From: Clostridioides difficile
GTDB taxonomy: Bacteria > Bacillota > Clostridia > Peptostreptococcales > Peptostreptococcaceae
Reading direction: 5' to 3'
DNA length: 32,147 nt
Assembly: GCF_900243075.1 (NCBI RefSeq)
Contig: NZ_OEZH01000137.1
Coordinates: 1 to 32,147, forward strand
The number at the start of each line of letters is the position of its first letter. The stretch's first letter is position 1. Shown here one piece after another: positions 23,464 to 32,038 of this stretch. Under the pieces are notes generated by a model. The model searched no databases. It was not told the DNA's origin and saw nothing but the letters and a program-made list of their open reading frames with translations. Position numbers and translations under genes: made by a program.

Positions 23464-23541
23464 ATGTGGTTTCTGGCAGTTGTAATTATAATGTTAATAA
23501 TATATTTGGTGTATGCGCTTATTAATCCTGAAAAAATTTAA
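23464..23541 (+). CDS. kdpF: KdpF, small subunit of the K+ ATPase
   Basis: A 25-residue single-helix protein ending YALINPEKI. The Y-x-L-x-x-P-E-K/R-F/I end is the KdpF signature. KdpF stabilises the KdpABC complex in the membrane. Start ATG with GGAGGGATTACCT upstream, 22 bases after the preceding small ORF and 46 bases before kdpA. Confidence 0.8.
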   Translation: MWFLAVVIIMLIIYLVYALINPEKI

Positions 23542-23587
23542 ACAGTGTAAGGCTAATAAGTAAGTTGAATTGGGGGGAACAATTTTT

Positions 23588-25264
23588 ATGGTGCAGATAG
23601 TAATAGTGTTAGCGATTTTTATGGTTTTAGTAATACCTATGGGCAAGTACTTATATCATATAGCTACTAATCAAAAAACATTTGGAGATAGAATATTTGA
23701 TAAAGTGGACAATTGTATATATAAAGTATGTAGTATTGATAAGAAAAAAGAAATGAACTGGAAACAGTATGCTTTAGCTTTATTATTTACAAATGCAGCT
23801 ATGGTGTTTATAGGATATATCATACTTAGAACTCAAAGTATGCATATTTTTAATCCAAGTGGAATTAAAGGTATGGAGCAAGGTTTATCATTTAATACAA
23901 TAATAAGTTTTATGACAAATACAAACCTTCAACATTACTCAGGTGAATCAGGACTTTCATACCTTAGTCAGATGACAGTTATAATATACATGATGTTTAC
24001 ATCAGCAGCAACAGGATATGCAGCTGCTATGGCATTTGTAAGAGGTTTGGTTGGTAAAAAGAAAACATTGGGAAATTTTTATGTAGATTTAATTAGGATA
24101 ACAACAAGAGTACTTTTACCAGGAGCTTTAATTGTTGGGATTATACTAGTTACACAAGGAGTACCACAAACTTTTGCTGGAACAGAAACAGTGACTACTA
24201 TAGAAGGAAAGCTTCAAGATATAGCTAGAGGTCCCGTAGCAGCTCTTGAATCAATAAAACATTTAGGAACAAATGGTGGTGGATTCTTTGGTTCAAATTC
24301 ATCATACCCATTTGAAAACCCAACAATAATATCAAATATAGTAGAAATGTTGTCTATGATGATATTACCAGGAGCCTGTGTTGTTGCATTTGGTCATATG
24401 ATAAAGAATAAAAAACAAGGTTGGGTTGTGTTTGGTGCAATGTCAATCATATTTTTAATAGGTCTAGTAGTTTGTTTTAAGGCAGAGAGTGCAGGAAATC
24501 CCATTTTATCACAATTAGGACTTAGTCAAAGTATGGGAAGCATGGAAGGTAAGGAAGTTAGATTTGGTATAGCACAATCTGCACTATTCACAACAGTAAC
24601 TACTTCATTTACAACAGGTACAGTTAATAATATGCATGATACCTTAACTCCTTTAGGAGGGTTAGTACCACTGTTAAATATGATGCTAAATGTAGTATTT
24701 GGTGGTAAAGGTGTAGGTCTTATGAATATGTTAATGTACGCTATAATAGCAGTTTTCCTATGTGGATTAATGGTAGGAAGAACACCAGAATTTTTAACTA
24801 AGAAAATCGAAGGAAAAGAAATGAAGCTTATCGCTTTACTTATTATATTACATCCACTTTTGATACTAATGTTCTCTGGTCTTTCAGTAGCAGTACCAGC
24901 AGGGCTTGAAGGAATTTCAAATCCTGGATTCCACGGATTATCACAAGTATTATATGAATTTGCATCTTCAGCAGCCAATAATGGTTCAGGATTTGAAGGT
25001 CTAGGAGATAATACTATGTTTTGGAATATAACAACAGGCATAGTTATGTTTTTTGGAAGATATGTATCTATTATAATACTACTTGCAATATCAAGTTTAT
25101 TTGCATCTAAAAAATCTGTAAATGAAAGTATAGGAACGCTTAGAACGGATAATTTTACATTTACAATAATTTTAGTGCTTGTTGTTTTAATTGTTGGTGC
25201 TTTAACATTTTTCCCAGCCTTAGCGCTTGGACCTATTTCGGAGCATCTAGTGTTATGGCACTAA
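23588..25264 (+). CDS. kdpA: KdpA, potassium-translocating subunit
   Basis: A 558-residue membrane protein, homologous to K+ channels, that forms the selective pore of the high-affinity K+ pump. Ten or so hydrophobic segments are visible. The selectivity signature GTNGGGFFGSNSSYPFENP lies near residues 225-245, and other filter-like loops are FMTNTNLQHYSGESG and FTTGTVNNMHDTLTPLGG. The frame extends to a TTG at 23570, but ATG 23588 has TTGGGGGGAAC just upstream and is the better start. It is followed by kdpB after 24 bases. Confidence 0.93.
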   Translation: MVQIVIVLAIFMVLVIPMGKYLYHIATNQKTFGDRIFDKVDNCIYKVCSIDKKKEMNWKQYALALLFTNAAMVFIGYIILRTQSMHIFNPSGIKGMEQGLSFNTIISFMTNTNLQHYSGESGLSYLSQMTVIIYMMFTSAATGYAAAMAFVRGLVGKKKTLGNFYVDLIRITTRVLLPGALIVGIILVTQGVPQTFAGTETVTTIEGKLQDIARGPVAALESIKHLGTNGGGFFGSNSSYPFENPTIISNIVEMLSMMILPGACVVAFGHMIKNKKQGWVVFGAMSIIFLIGLVVCFKAESAGNPILSQLGLSQSMGSMEGKEVRFGIAQSALFTTVTTSFTTGTVNNMHDTLTPLGGLVPLLNMMLNVVFGGKGVGLMNMLMYAIIAVFLCGLMVGRTPEFLTKKIEGKEMKLIALLIILHPLLILMFSGLSVAVPAGLEGISNPGFHGLSQVLYEFASSAANNGSGFEGLGDNTMFWNITTGIVMFFGRYVSIIILLAISSLFASKKSVNESIGTLRTDNFTFTIILVLVVLIVGALTFFPALALGPISEHLVLWH

Positions 25265-25288
25265 AAAATTGGGAGGGAGTAAAGTTTT

Positions 25289-27346
25289 ATGGAAACTAAA
25301 AAAACAAAGTTCATTACAAAAGATATTTTCAAAACTTCCATTATAGAAGCTTTTAAAAAATTAAATCCTAAATATATGATGAAAAATCCAGTTATGTTTG
25401 TTGTAGAGATTGGATTTATAGTAACATTGATACTTACAATAGTACCTAGTTTGTTTGGTGACAAAGGCAATAATTTAAGAGTCTATAATGGGATTGTAAC
25501 AATAATATTATTTATAACAGTTCTTTTTGCAAATTTTGCTGAAGCTGTGGCTGAAGGTAGGGGTAAAGCTCAAGCAGATACACTTAAGAAAACTAGAAAA
25601 GACACAATGGCAAGGGTTTTAGATAAGTTAGGAAATGAAAAAATGATAAGTGCAAGTGAACTAAAACTTGGTGATATTGTTTTAGTAAATGCAGGAGAAG
25701 TTATCCCAAATGATGGAGAAGTTATAGAGGGAATAGCTTCTGTAGATGAATCAGCAATAACTGGAGAATCTGCACCTGTTATGAGAGAATCTGGTGGAGA
25801 TTTTGCATCTGTCACAGGTGGAACTACAGTTGTAAGCGACTGGTTAAAAATAAGAATAACAACAAAACCAGGAGAATCATTCTTAGATAAAATGATAGCT
25901 CTTGTAGAAGGTGCTTCAAGACAAAAAACGCCAAACGAGATTGCTCTAAATACTTTGCTAGTAGGGTTAACACTTATATTTATGGTTGTTTTAATATCTC
26001 TTTATCCAATGGCAAATTATGCAGGTGTAAAGATTCCAATTTCTACTATGATAGCCCTTTTGGTATGCTTAATACCAACTACAATAGGTGGATTGTTGTC
26101 AGCTATTGGTATTGCAGGTATGGATAGAGTAACTAGATTCAATGTCATTGCAATGTCAGGAAAAGCAGTAGAAGCTTGTGGTGATGTTGATACTATGATT
26201 TTGGATAAGACAGGTACTATTACTTATGGTAATAGACTTGCATCAGAATTTATAGCAGTTGGAAATGCAGATACAAAAGACTTAATAAATTATTCTGTTA
26301 TGTGCTCATTAAAAGATGATACTCCAGAAGGAAAGTCAATAGTTGATTTAGGTATGAAGTTAGGCTCAACAGGTAAAACAAAAGAGGCAGAGGAAGCTGA
26401 ATTCGTAGAATTTTCTGCACAGACTAGAATGAGTGGGATTAACTTAGCTGATGGTACAGCTATAAGAAAAGGTGCTTATGATAGTATAGTAAAACGAGTA
26501 AAAGAATCTGGTGGACTGATACCAGAGGACTTAGAAGAAAATGTAAACAGAGTAGCCAATTTAGGAGGAACACCTCTAGTAGTGTGTGTAGATAATGATA
26601 TATATGGAATTATCTACTTAAAGGATACAGTAAAATCAGGACTAGTAGAAAGATTTGCTAGACTTCGTGAGATAGGAATAAAAACAATAATGTGTACAGG
26701 AGATAATCCTTTAACAGCAGCCACAATTGCAAGAGAAGCTGGAGTAGATGGGTTTATTGCGGAATGTAAGCCAGAAGATAAAATAGATGCTATTAAGAAA
26801 GAACAATCTGAAGGTAAAATAGTTGCAATGACAGGTGATGGAACTAATGATGCTCCTGCACTTGCTCAGGCAGATGTAGGTCTTGCTATGAATAGTGGAA
26901 CAACATCTGCAAAAGAAGCAGCAAACATGGTGGATTTAGATTCAGACCCAACTAAGATATTGGAAGTTGTTGAAATAGGAAAACAGCTTTTAATAACTCG
27001 TGGTGCTTTGACAACATTTAGTATAGCAAATGATGTTGCGAAATATTTTGCGATTATACCAGCTATATTTACTCTTACAATACCTCAAATGGAGATACTA
27101 AACATAATGAAACTTTCTACATCATTTAGTGCGATATTATCAGCTTTAATATTTAATGCTATAATCATCCCATGTTTGATACCTCTTGCAATGAAAGGAG
27201 TAAAATATAGACCTATGAAATCACAAGCTATGTTAATGAGAAATATGCTTATATTTGGTCTTGGTGGAGTCATAGTACCATTTTTAGGAATAAAATTAAT
27301 TGATTTATTAATTACACCTTTAGTAATGGTTCTTAATTTAGGTTAA
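25289..27346 (+). CDS. kdpB: KdpB, P-type ATPase catalytic subunit
   Basis: A 685-residue P-type ATPase. The actuator loop is AITGESAP with the inhibitory-phosphorylation serine at 161. The phosphorylated Asp306 is in DKTGT. The hinge motif [17 protein letters not shown] and KPEDKI are present, and the transmembrane segment has the [10 protein letters not shown] motif. It hydrolyses ATP to drive K+ uptake through KdpA. Ribosome site GGGAGGG, and the next gene starts about 20 bases later. Length is standard. Confidence 0.95.
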   Translation: METKKTKFITKDIFKTSIIEAFKKLNPKYMMKNPVMFVVEIGFIVTLILTIVPSLFGDKGNNLRVYNGIVTIILFITVLFANFAEAVAEGRGKAQADTLKKTRKDTMARVLDKLGNEKMISASELKLGDIVLVNAGEVIPNDGEVIEGIASVDESAITGESAPVMRESGGDFASVTGGTTVVSDWLKIRITTKPGESFLDKMIALVEGASRQKTPNEIALNTLLVGLTLIFMVVLISLYPMANYAGVKIPISTMIALLVCLIPTTIGGLLSAIGIAGMDRVTRFNVIAMSGKAVEACGDVDTMILDKTGTITYGNRLASEFIAVGNADTKDLINYSVMCSLKDDTPEGKSIVDLGMKLGSTGKTKEAEEAEFVEFSAQTRMSGINLADGTAIRKGAYDSIVKRVKESGGLIPEDLEENVNRVANLGGTPLVVCVDNDIYGIIYLKDTVKSGLVERFARLREIGIKTIMCTGDNPLTAATIAREAGVDGFIAECKPEDKIDAIKKEQSEGKIVAMTGDGTNDAPALAQADVGLAMNSGTTSAKEAANMVDLDSDPTKILEVVEIGKQLLITRGALTTFSIANDVAKYFAIIPAIFTLTIPQMEILNIMKLSTSFSAILSALIFNAIIIPCLIPLAMKGVKYRPMKSQAMLMRNMLIFGLGGVIVPFLGIKLIDLLITPLVMVLNLG

Positions 27347-27364
27347 TAAATGGAGGATATGAAA

Positions 27365-27991
27365 ATGAAAACATTAAAGCCAGCGTTGCTTGTAAGTATT
27401 GTGTTGTTAGTTGTTTGTGGACTTGTATATCCACTTGTTTTAACAGGTGTAAGCCAGGTTGCATTTAAAGATAAAGCTAATGGAAGTATGATAGAAGTAA
27501 ATGGTGTAAAAGTAGGTTCAGAACTTATTGGTCAAAGCTTTACAGATGCAAGATTCTTTAAAGGAAGAGTATCATCAGTAAACTATAATACTTATACAAA
27601 AGAAGATTTAGTACCAAATAAAGATGGAAATACATCTTATGGAGGTGTATCATCAGGTTCTTTTAATTATGGAGCTACAAATCCAGAACTTCATGATAGA
27701 GTACAAAAAGATATAGAACAGTTTTTAAAGGATAATCCAACTGTCAAAAAAGAAGATATACCAACAGATTTACTTACAGCATCAGGTTCAGGACTTGACC
27801 CTAATATAAGTCCAGCATCTGCAAAAATTCAGATACCTGCTATAGCAAAAGCATCAGGAATATCAGAAAGTAAATTACAAAAAATTGTAGATGATAATAC
27901 TTCGAAAAAACTTTTTGGAGTTTTAGGTGAAGATAGGGTTAATGTGCTAAAGATTAATGTAGAGGTCGCAAAAATATTAGGTCTTATATAG
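27365..27991 (+). CDS. kdpC: KdpC, accessory subunit of the K+ ATPase
   Basis: A 208-residue single-span protein: membrane helix at about residues 6-28 ([21 protein letters not shown]), then the extracellular part with [34 protein letters not shown], and [21 protein letters not shown]. These are the conserved KdpC blocks. It probably stabilises the pump. An ATG at 27350 lies before the GGAGG site, so ATG 27365, eight bases after GGAGG, is the better start. No kdpD or kdpE follows; a terminator does. Confidence 0.92.
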   Translation: MKTLKPALLVSIVLLVVCGLVYPLVLTGVSQVAFKDKANGSMIEVNGVKVGSELIGQSFTDARFFKGRVSSVNYNTYTKEDLVPNKDGNTSYGGVSSGSFNYGATNPELHDRVQKDIEQFLKDNPTVKKEDIPTDLLTASGSGLDPNISPASAKIQIPAIAKASGISESKLQKIVDDNTSKKLFGVLGEDRVNVLKINVEVAKILGLI

Positions 27992-28055
27992 TATTTTGTA
28001 GAATTTTAGTAACAAAATATTGTGCAGGATTTAATCTAAAGGTTAAAGTTTAAAG

Positions 28056-28087
28056 AGTGAAAATCGATAATGATTTTCACTTTTTTA
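28056..28087 (+). terminator. Terminator of the kdp operon
   Basis: AGTGAAAATC, loop GATAAT, GATTTTCACT, then TTTTTATTT. Confidence 0.85.
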
Positions 28088-28145
28088 TTTGAATATTACT
28101 AATATTTGGAATAAAGCGATTGTATGTATAAAATCCAAAAAAAGG

Positions 28146-28174
28146 TTGCATTATCAAAATGATAATACTATAAT
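28146..28174 (+). promoter_or_regulatory. Promoter of cysK-cysE
   Basis: TTGCAT (28146-28151), 17 bp, TATAAT (28169-28174). The spacer is occupied by a palindrome (28151-28165), and a second copy lies just past the start site. Confidence 0.75.
28151..28165 (+). promoter_or_regulatory. Operator palindrome 1 at the cysK promoter
   Basis: TTATCA-AAA-TGATAA, a perfect 6-3-6 inverted repeat in the promoter spacer, between the -35 and -10. Binding here would exclude RNA polymerase. Confidence 0.6.
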
Positions 28175-28184
28175 ATATTTATCG

Positions 28185-28199
28185 TTATCAATTTGATAA
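28185..28199 (+). promoter_or_regulatory. Operator palindrome 2 at the cysK promoter
   Basis: TTATCA-ATT-TGATAA, the same 6-3-6 halves as site 1, centred 34 bp further on (about three helical turns), just downstream of the expected transcription start. Confidence 0.6.
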
Positions 28200-28227
28200 T
28201 AGATTTGGACATATAGGAGGAAGTAGT

Positions 28228-29136
28228 ATGTTATATAATAACGCATTAGAGTTGATAGGAAACACACCTGTAGTAAGGTTGAATAATTTAGGCTGTACTA
28301 ACGGGTGTTCTAACATATATGTAAAATTAGAAAAAGTAAATCCAGCAGGAAGCATAAAAGATAGAGCCGTTTATGAAATGTTAGAGGGATTAGAAAAAAG
28401 AGGCGAATTAAAAAAGGGAGATGTATTAGTAGAAGCAACTAGTGGAAACACTGGTATTGCATTATCTATGATAGGAAAATTAAAAGGATATGAAGTAGTA
28501 ATCGTAATGCCTGAAACTATGAGTGTTGAAAGACGAGACTTAATGAAGGCTTATGGAGCAAATTTGGTACTTACAGATGGTAAAGCTGGAATGGCAGGTT
28601 CCATAGAAAAAGCAAATGAGCTTTTAAAAGAAAATCCAAACTATAAAAGCTTAAAACAATTTGAAAATAGAGATAATCCAAACGCACATTATAAAACAAC
28701 AGCAGTTGAAATTATGAATGATGTTAAAGATTTAGATATATTTGTATGTGGAGTTGGAACAGGTGGTACTTTAATAGGAACTGCGAGATATTTAAAAGAA
28801 CAAAATCCAAACATAAAAGTAATTGCACTTGAGCCTAAAAAATCTCCAGCTATATCAGAAAACAAGACTGGACCTCATAAAATACAAGGAATAGGTGCTA
28901 ACTTTGTTCCTGAAAATTATGATTCTAGTGTAGTTGATGAAGTAATACTAGTAGATGATGAAGATGCTTTTGATACAGTTAAATTACTTGCAGCAAAAGA
29001 GGGAATTTTAGTAGGTATCTCTTCTGGAGCAAATATATTTGGTGCTATGGAAATGGCAAAAAAATATCCAGGTAAAAAGATAGTAACAGTAGCTCCAGAT
29101 GGAGTAGATAAGTATATGTCAATGGGAATATTTTAA
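28228..29136 (+). CDS. cysK: Cysteine synthase A (O-acetylserine sulfhydrylase)
   Basis: A 302-residue PLP-dependent enzyme that joins sulfide to O-acetylserine. The PLP lysine is Lys44 in PAGSIKDR. TSGNTG (71-76) binds the substrate carboxylate, and GVGTGGTLIG lies near residues 174-183 for the cofactor phosphate. The C-terminus SGANIFGAM and VAPDGVDKYMSMGIF are typical. Length is standard. The gene after it encodes the enzyme that makes its substrate, 26 bases downstream, so they form one operon. Ribosome site AGGAGGA. Confidence 0.94.
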   Translation: MLYNNALELIGNTPVVRLNNLGCTNGCSNIYVKLEKVNPAGSIKDRAVYEMLEGLEKRGELKKGDVLVEATSGNTGIALSMIGKLKGYEVVIVMPETMSVERRDLMKAYGANLVLTDGKAGMAGSIEKANELLKENPNYKSLKQFENRDNPNAHYKTTAVEIMNDVKDLDIFVCGVGTGGTLIGTARYLKEQNPNIKVIALEPKKSPAISENKTGPHKIQGIGANFVPENYDSSVVDEVILVDDEDAFDTVKLLAAKEGILVGISSGANIFGAMEMAKKYPGKKIVTVAPDGVDKYMSMGIF

Positions 29137-29162
29137 TAATTTTATTTTAGGGAGTGAATACT

Positions 29163-29753
29163 TTGTTTAAGAAAATAAATAAAGATATTGAATATATAAT
29201 GAAAAATGACCCAGCAGCTAGGTCTAAAATAGAAGTCTTTTTACTTTATCCATCAGTTCATGCAATGATAATGCATAGGATGGCTCATGCTCTTTATAAG
29301 AAGAAGATGCTTTTTACAGCAAGATTAATATCCCAAATATCCAGATTTATGACTGGTATAGAAATACATCCTGGTGCTAAAATAGGAGAAGGTATATTGA
29401 TAGACCATGGAATGGGTGTTGTAATTGGAGAGACAGCTGAAGTAGGTAATAGGGTAACAATATATCAAGGAGCTACTTTAGGAGCTACAGGAAAAGACAC
29501 TGGAAAGAGACATCCAACTGTTGGTGATGATGTATTAATTGGTGCAGGAACAAAAATACTAGGACCTTTAAATATAGGTTCAAATTCAAAAATTGGTGCA
29601 AATTCGGTTGTTGTTAAGGATGTACCTAATGGTGCAACAGTTGTTGGCATACCAGCAAAAATAGTAAAAATAAGAAACTTAGAACCTGTAAAAAAGAATA
29701 AAAAAGAAGTGTCCTATGAGTATGACGAGTTAGACAATGTATATTATATATAA
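29163..29753 (+). CDS. cysE: Serine O-acetyltransferase
   Basis: A 196-residue enzyme that makes O-acetylserine for CysK. The N-terminal helical region [21 protein letters not shown] is followed by the left-handed beta-helix with hexapeptide repeats: [22 protein letters not shown], then [27 protein letters not shown], and [22 protein letters not shown] 9 bases earlier (29154) overlaps the AGGGAG ribosome site. TTG 29163 is spaced correctly and gives the family's usual N-terminus, so I chose it. The C-terminal tail ends YYI rather than the Ile of larger CysE proteins. Confidence 0.93.
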   Translation: MFKKINKDIEYIMKNDPAARSKIEVFLLYPSVHAMIMHRMAHALYKKKMLFTARLISQISRFMTGIEIHPGAKIGEGILIDHGMGVVIGETAEVGNRVTIYQGATLGATGKDTGKRHPTVGDDVLIGAGTKILGPLNIGSNSKIGANSVVVKDVPNGATVVGIPAKIVKIRNLEPVKKNKKEVSYEYDELDNVYYI

Positions 29754-29913
29754 CTTAGGTATAACTATAAAATAAACTTTATAAAAATTATTTTTAAAAG
29801 GTATTTTTTTCAAATTTGGGGACATAATAAAAAAGAACTGAATGTTAAAGTTTTAGTTCATCAATCTTTGATAAACAAGATTTTAAATTTGTAACGTCTA
29901 GGAGGATTTTATT

Positions 29914-30102
29914 ATGAAAGCAAATGTTAATCAAGATACTTGTATAGGTTGTGGATTATGTCCATCAATATGTCCAGAAGTATTTGACATGAAGGATGAT
30001 GGAAAATCACATGTTATAGTTGATGAAATACCAAGTGATGCTGAAGAGTCAGCAGCAGAAGCTAGAGAAAGCTGTCCAGTTGATGCAATAGATGTGCATT
30101 AA
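29914..30102 (+). CDS. Ferredoxin, single [4Fe-4S] cluster
   Basis: A 62-residue small acidic electron carrier. The cluster ligands are Cys10, Cys13 and Cys16 in CIGCGLC and Cys54 in ESCPVDAI. Cys20 is a further cysteine in PSICP, suited to a disulfide. The middle replaces a second cluster by a loop and helix (DMKDDGKSHVIVDEIP). Ribosome site AGGAGG. Monocistronic, with a strong terminator shared with the next gene on the opposite strand. The partner enzyme cannot be told. Confidence 0.93.
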   Translation: MKANVNQDTCIGCGLCPSICPEVFDMKDDGKSHVIVDEIPSDAEESAAEARESCPVDAIDVH

Positions 30103-30111
30103 TAAAATAAA

Positions 30112-30147
30112 TGCCTATAAAAATTGAATCTTCAATTTTTATAGGCA
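30112..30147. terminator. Bidirectional terminator, ferredoxin and map
   Basis: A perfect 17-base stem (TGCCTATAAAAATTGAA against its complement at 30131-30147) with a 2-base loop, between convergent genes. On plus a CTTGTCTTTTATT tract follows. On minus an A/T-rich tract follows. Confidence 0.8.
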
Positions 30148-30155
30148 CTTGTCTT

Positions 30156-31025
30156 TTATTCAGTCAATATTTCAACTCCTGTTTTTGTAACTAAAACCAT
30201 ACACTCCCATTGAGCAGACAATTTACCATCTTTTGTATAGATAGTCCAATTATTTTTTTCATCAACGAAAATTTCGTGAGTTCCCTCATTGACCATGGGT
30301 TCTATTGTAAATATCATTCCAGGAACCAATAACATCTCAGTTCCTTTTTTAGATACATAACTTACAAATGGGTCTTCATGAAAACTTAATCCAACTCCAT
30401 GACCACCAATTTCTCTAACGACAGAGTAACCATTTTTTTTTGCATAGGAGTTAATAGCATCACCTATATCGCCTAAGAATCCCCAGGGTTTAGCAGCATC
30501 AAGGCCTTTTTGAACACATTCTTTGGTAATTTGTACTAGTTTTTTTGCATTTTCACTAACATTACCTATCATAAACATCCTTGAAGCATCTGAATAGTAT
30601 CCATTAAAAATAGTAGAGACATCTACATTTATAATATCTCCATTTTTTAAGATAATGTCTTTACTGGGAATACCATGACAAACTTCATTATTTATTGATG
30701 TGCAGACACTCTTAGGAAATCCATTATAATCTAGTGGAGCAGGAATAGCTCCATTTTGTAGTGTAAAGTCATGAACCAACTTATTTATATCTTCTGTAGA
30801 CATTCCAATTTCAATTTTATCTGAAATATAATCTAAAATCTTTGTATTTATTACAGCACTTTTTTTTATTTCTTCAATTTGTCTTTCATTTTTTATAATA
30901 TTATGGGTTGGTACAATATGGCCCAACTTAGCAAATGAATCTATTTTATTGTCCATATCCATGTGACATTTTTTATATTTTTTAGTGCTTCCACACCAAC
31001 AATTGTCATTTCTATTTAACTTCAT
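30156..31025 (-). CDS. map: Methionine aminopeptidase type I with SEC-C zinc motif
   Basis: A 289-residue enzyme that removes N-terminal Met. The five metal ligands are all visible: Asp135 (NVDVST), Asp146 (YSDASRM), His209 (GGHGVG), Glu242 (TIEPMV), Glu274 (QWECMV), plus His117 in VCHGIP. The N-terminus carries a SEC-C-like zinc motif, NDNCWCGSTKKYKKCH (residues 6-21), the knuckle also found at the SecA C-terminus, which suggests contact with the ribosome or translocation machinery. This tagged form occurs in several clostridia. An AAGGATGGA site precedes the ATG on minus. Confidence 0.92.
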   Translation of the reverse strand: MKLNRNDNCWCGSTKKYKKCHMDMDNKIDSFAKLGHIVPTHNIIKNERQIEEIKKSAVINTKILDYISDKIEIGMSTEDINKLVHDFTLQNGAIPAPLDYNGFPKSVCTSINNEVCHGIPSKDIILKNGDIINVDVSTIFNGYYSDASRMFMIGNVSENAKKLVQITKECVQKGLDAAKPWGFLGDIGDAINSYAKKNGYSVVREIGGHGVGLSFHEDPFVSYVSKKGTEMLLVPGMIFTIEPMVNEGTHEIFVDEKNNWTIYTKDGKLSAQWECMVLVTKTGVEILTE

Positions 31026-31220
31026 AACTTTCCATCCTTCTTTTATTATTTATTTAAATTATGGATTACGTAAAGCATTTTAAAACATAACCATTATAAA
31101 TATTATAACATAAATGTTAAGAAATCCTTTAAGGATAGTAATTTATTAAAATATAAATTATCATCCAATTATTGTTGATGAAAAGGGTGTAGTTAAATAT
31201 ATTATTGGATATTAGTGTAC

Positions 31221-31622
31221 TTAATAGTCCAATTCAAGTTTTTCAAGAAAATCATATGTCAAAGGACAATTTTCTTTTAAAGTATTTCTTGAATCTTCAT
31301 CAAGATAATAACCAGGTACATCTCTCCAAGTCTTGCCTGATCTTACCCAACATGGAGGTAATTGATGTTTTAAATCACTAAATTCCGGTTCATCAGTTAA
31401 GTTTGAATTTATTAATTTTATTTTTATATCCTTTTTTTTGAGCGTTTGTAAATATTTAATATTTATTTTTGCAAGTCTGTTTTTCATATTTTCAACTTCA
31501 TCCTTATCATAATTCAAGTCATTAGGAAGTATAAGCATTTGCTCAATTATATCTATGCTACTGTCTTTTACATCTTCTATAATTTGTGAATTTTTTGTTA
31601 TAGAAATAAAGATATTATTATG
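31221..31622 (-). pseudogene. ATLF/Pro-Pro-endopeptidase-like remnant with catalytic core deleted
   Basis: The frame runs from about 31622 to 31221. The part from the only standard start, ATG 31538, encodes 105 residues. Residues 1 to about 75 match the first half of the anthrax-lethal-factor-like (ATLF) domain: MLILPNDLNYDKDEVENM, KDIKIKLINSN, LTDEPEFSDLKHQLPPCW, SGKTWRDVPG. Normally a segment with HExxH and a later glutamate follows. Instead the sequence jumps directly to YYLDEDSRNTLKENCPLTYDF, which resembles the far C-terminal helix of the same domain. The frame also continues about 28 codons upstream of the ATG with no standard start and no signal peptide. I read it as a gene that lost its export signal and its zinc site. 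A functional, catalytically silent protein is the alternative. Confidence 0.6.
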
Positions 31623-31650
31623 TCAAAATTTAGCGTTAGATTCATGTAGA

Positions 31651-31669
31651 ATATGTTCTATGAACATAT
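31651..31669. repeat. Perfect 8-3-8 palindrome
   Basis: ATATGTTC (31651-31658), TAT, GAACATAT (31662-31669). It is about 100 bp upstream of the GIY-YIG gene and outside any gene. It could be an operator. The half-sites are in the GTTC-GAAC order, opposite to a LexA box. Confidence 0.5.
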
Positions 31670-31771
31670 ATTAGAATTAACTCTTTGAAAACTACATATT
31701 TAAAATACACACCATTTTTTTCAATTCTATAATATAATATTTATATATTTAATTTGAGGATGTGATTTAAG

Positions 31772-32038
31772 ATGTATTTTACATATATTATAAGATGTAA
31801 AGATGATTCTCTATACACTGGATATACCAGTAATATAGTTAGAAGAATGAATGAACATAAGTTAGGAATTAATTCAAAATACACAAGAGCAAAGGGATTT
31901 AAAAAACTAGAAGTTTATTTTATAACCAATACAAAAAGTAATGCTATGAAGTTGGAATACTATATAAAAAAATTAACTAGAAACAAAAAATTGTCTATAA
32001 TTAAAAACCCGAATATACTTATAAGTTTAATTGATTAA
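31772..32038 (+). CDS. GIY-YIG family protein (UPF0213), 3' end interrupted by element
   Basis: An 88-residue single-domain GIY-YIG nuclease-like protein of the YazA/YhbQ group. YIIRCKDDSLYTGYT (5-19) is the first motif, with Tyr15 and Gly17. RRMNEHKLGINSKYTRAKG (24-42) holds the conserved Arg, His and the KYT element. Near the C-terminus AMKLEYYIKKLTRNKK carries the Glu. Family members are usually about 85-100 residues. The ending NILISLID then TAA is supplied exactly at the boundary TTGAT|TAA with the element that begins at 32036, so the natural C-terminus may lie beyond the element. The role of UPF0213 proteins is not established. Confidence 0.8.
   Translation: MYFTYIIRCKDDSLYTGYTSNIVRRMNEHKLGINSKYTRAKGFKKLEVYFITNTKSNAMKLEYYIKKLTRNKKLSIIKNPNILISLID

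Noticed and set aside
24526-25041. 171-codon open frame on minus inside kdpA
   Set aside because: kdpA on plus is certain. The minus frame has no ribosome site or recognisable motif and is rich in Pro, Ser and Thr, as antisense frames of membrane proteins often are.
31651-31669. LexA (SOS) box
   Set aside because: The half-sites are in GTTC-GAAC order, the reverse of the GAAC-GTTC box.
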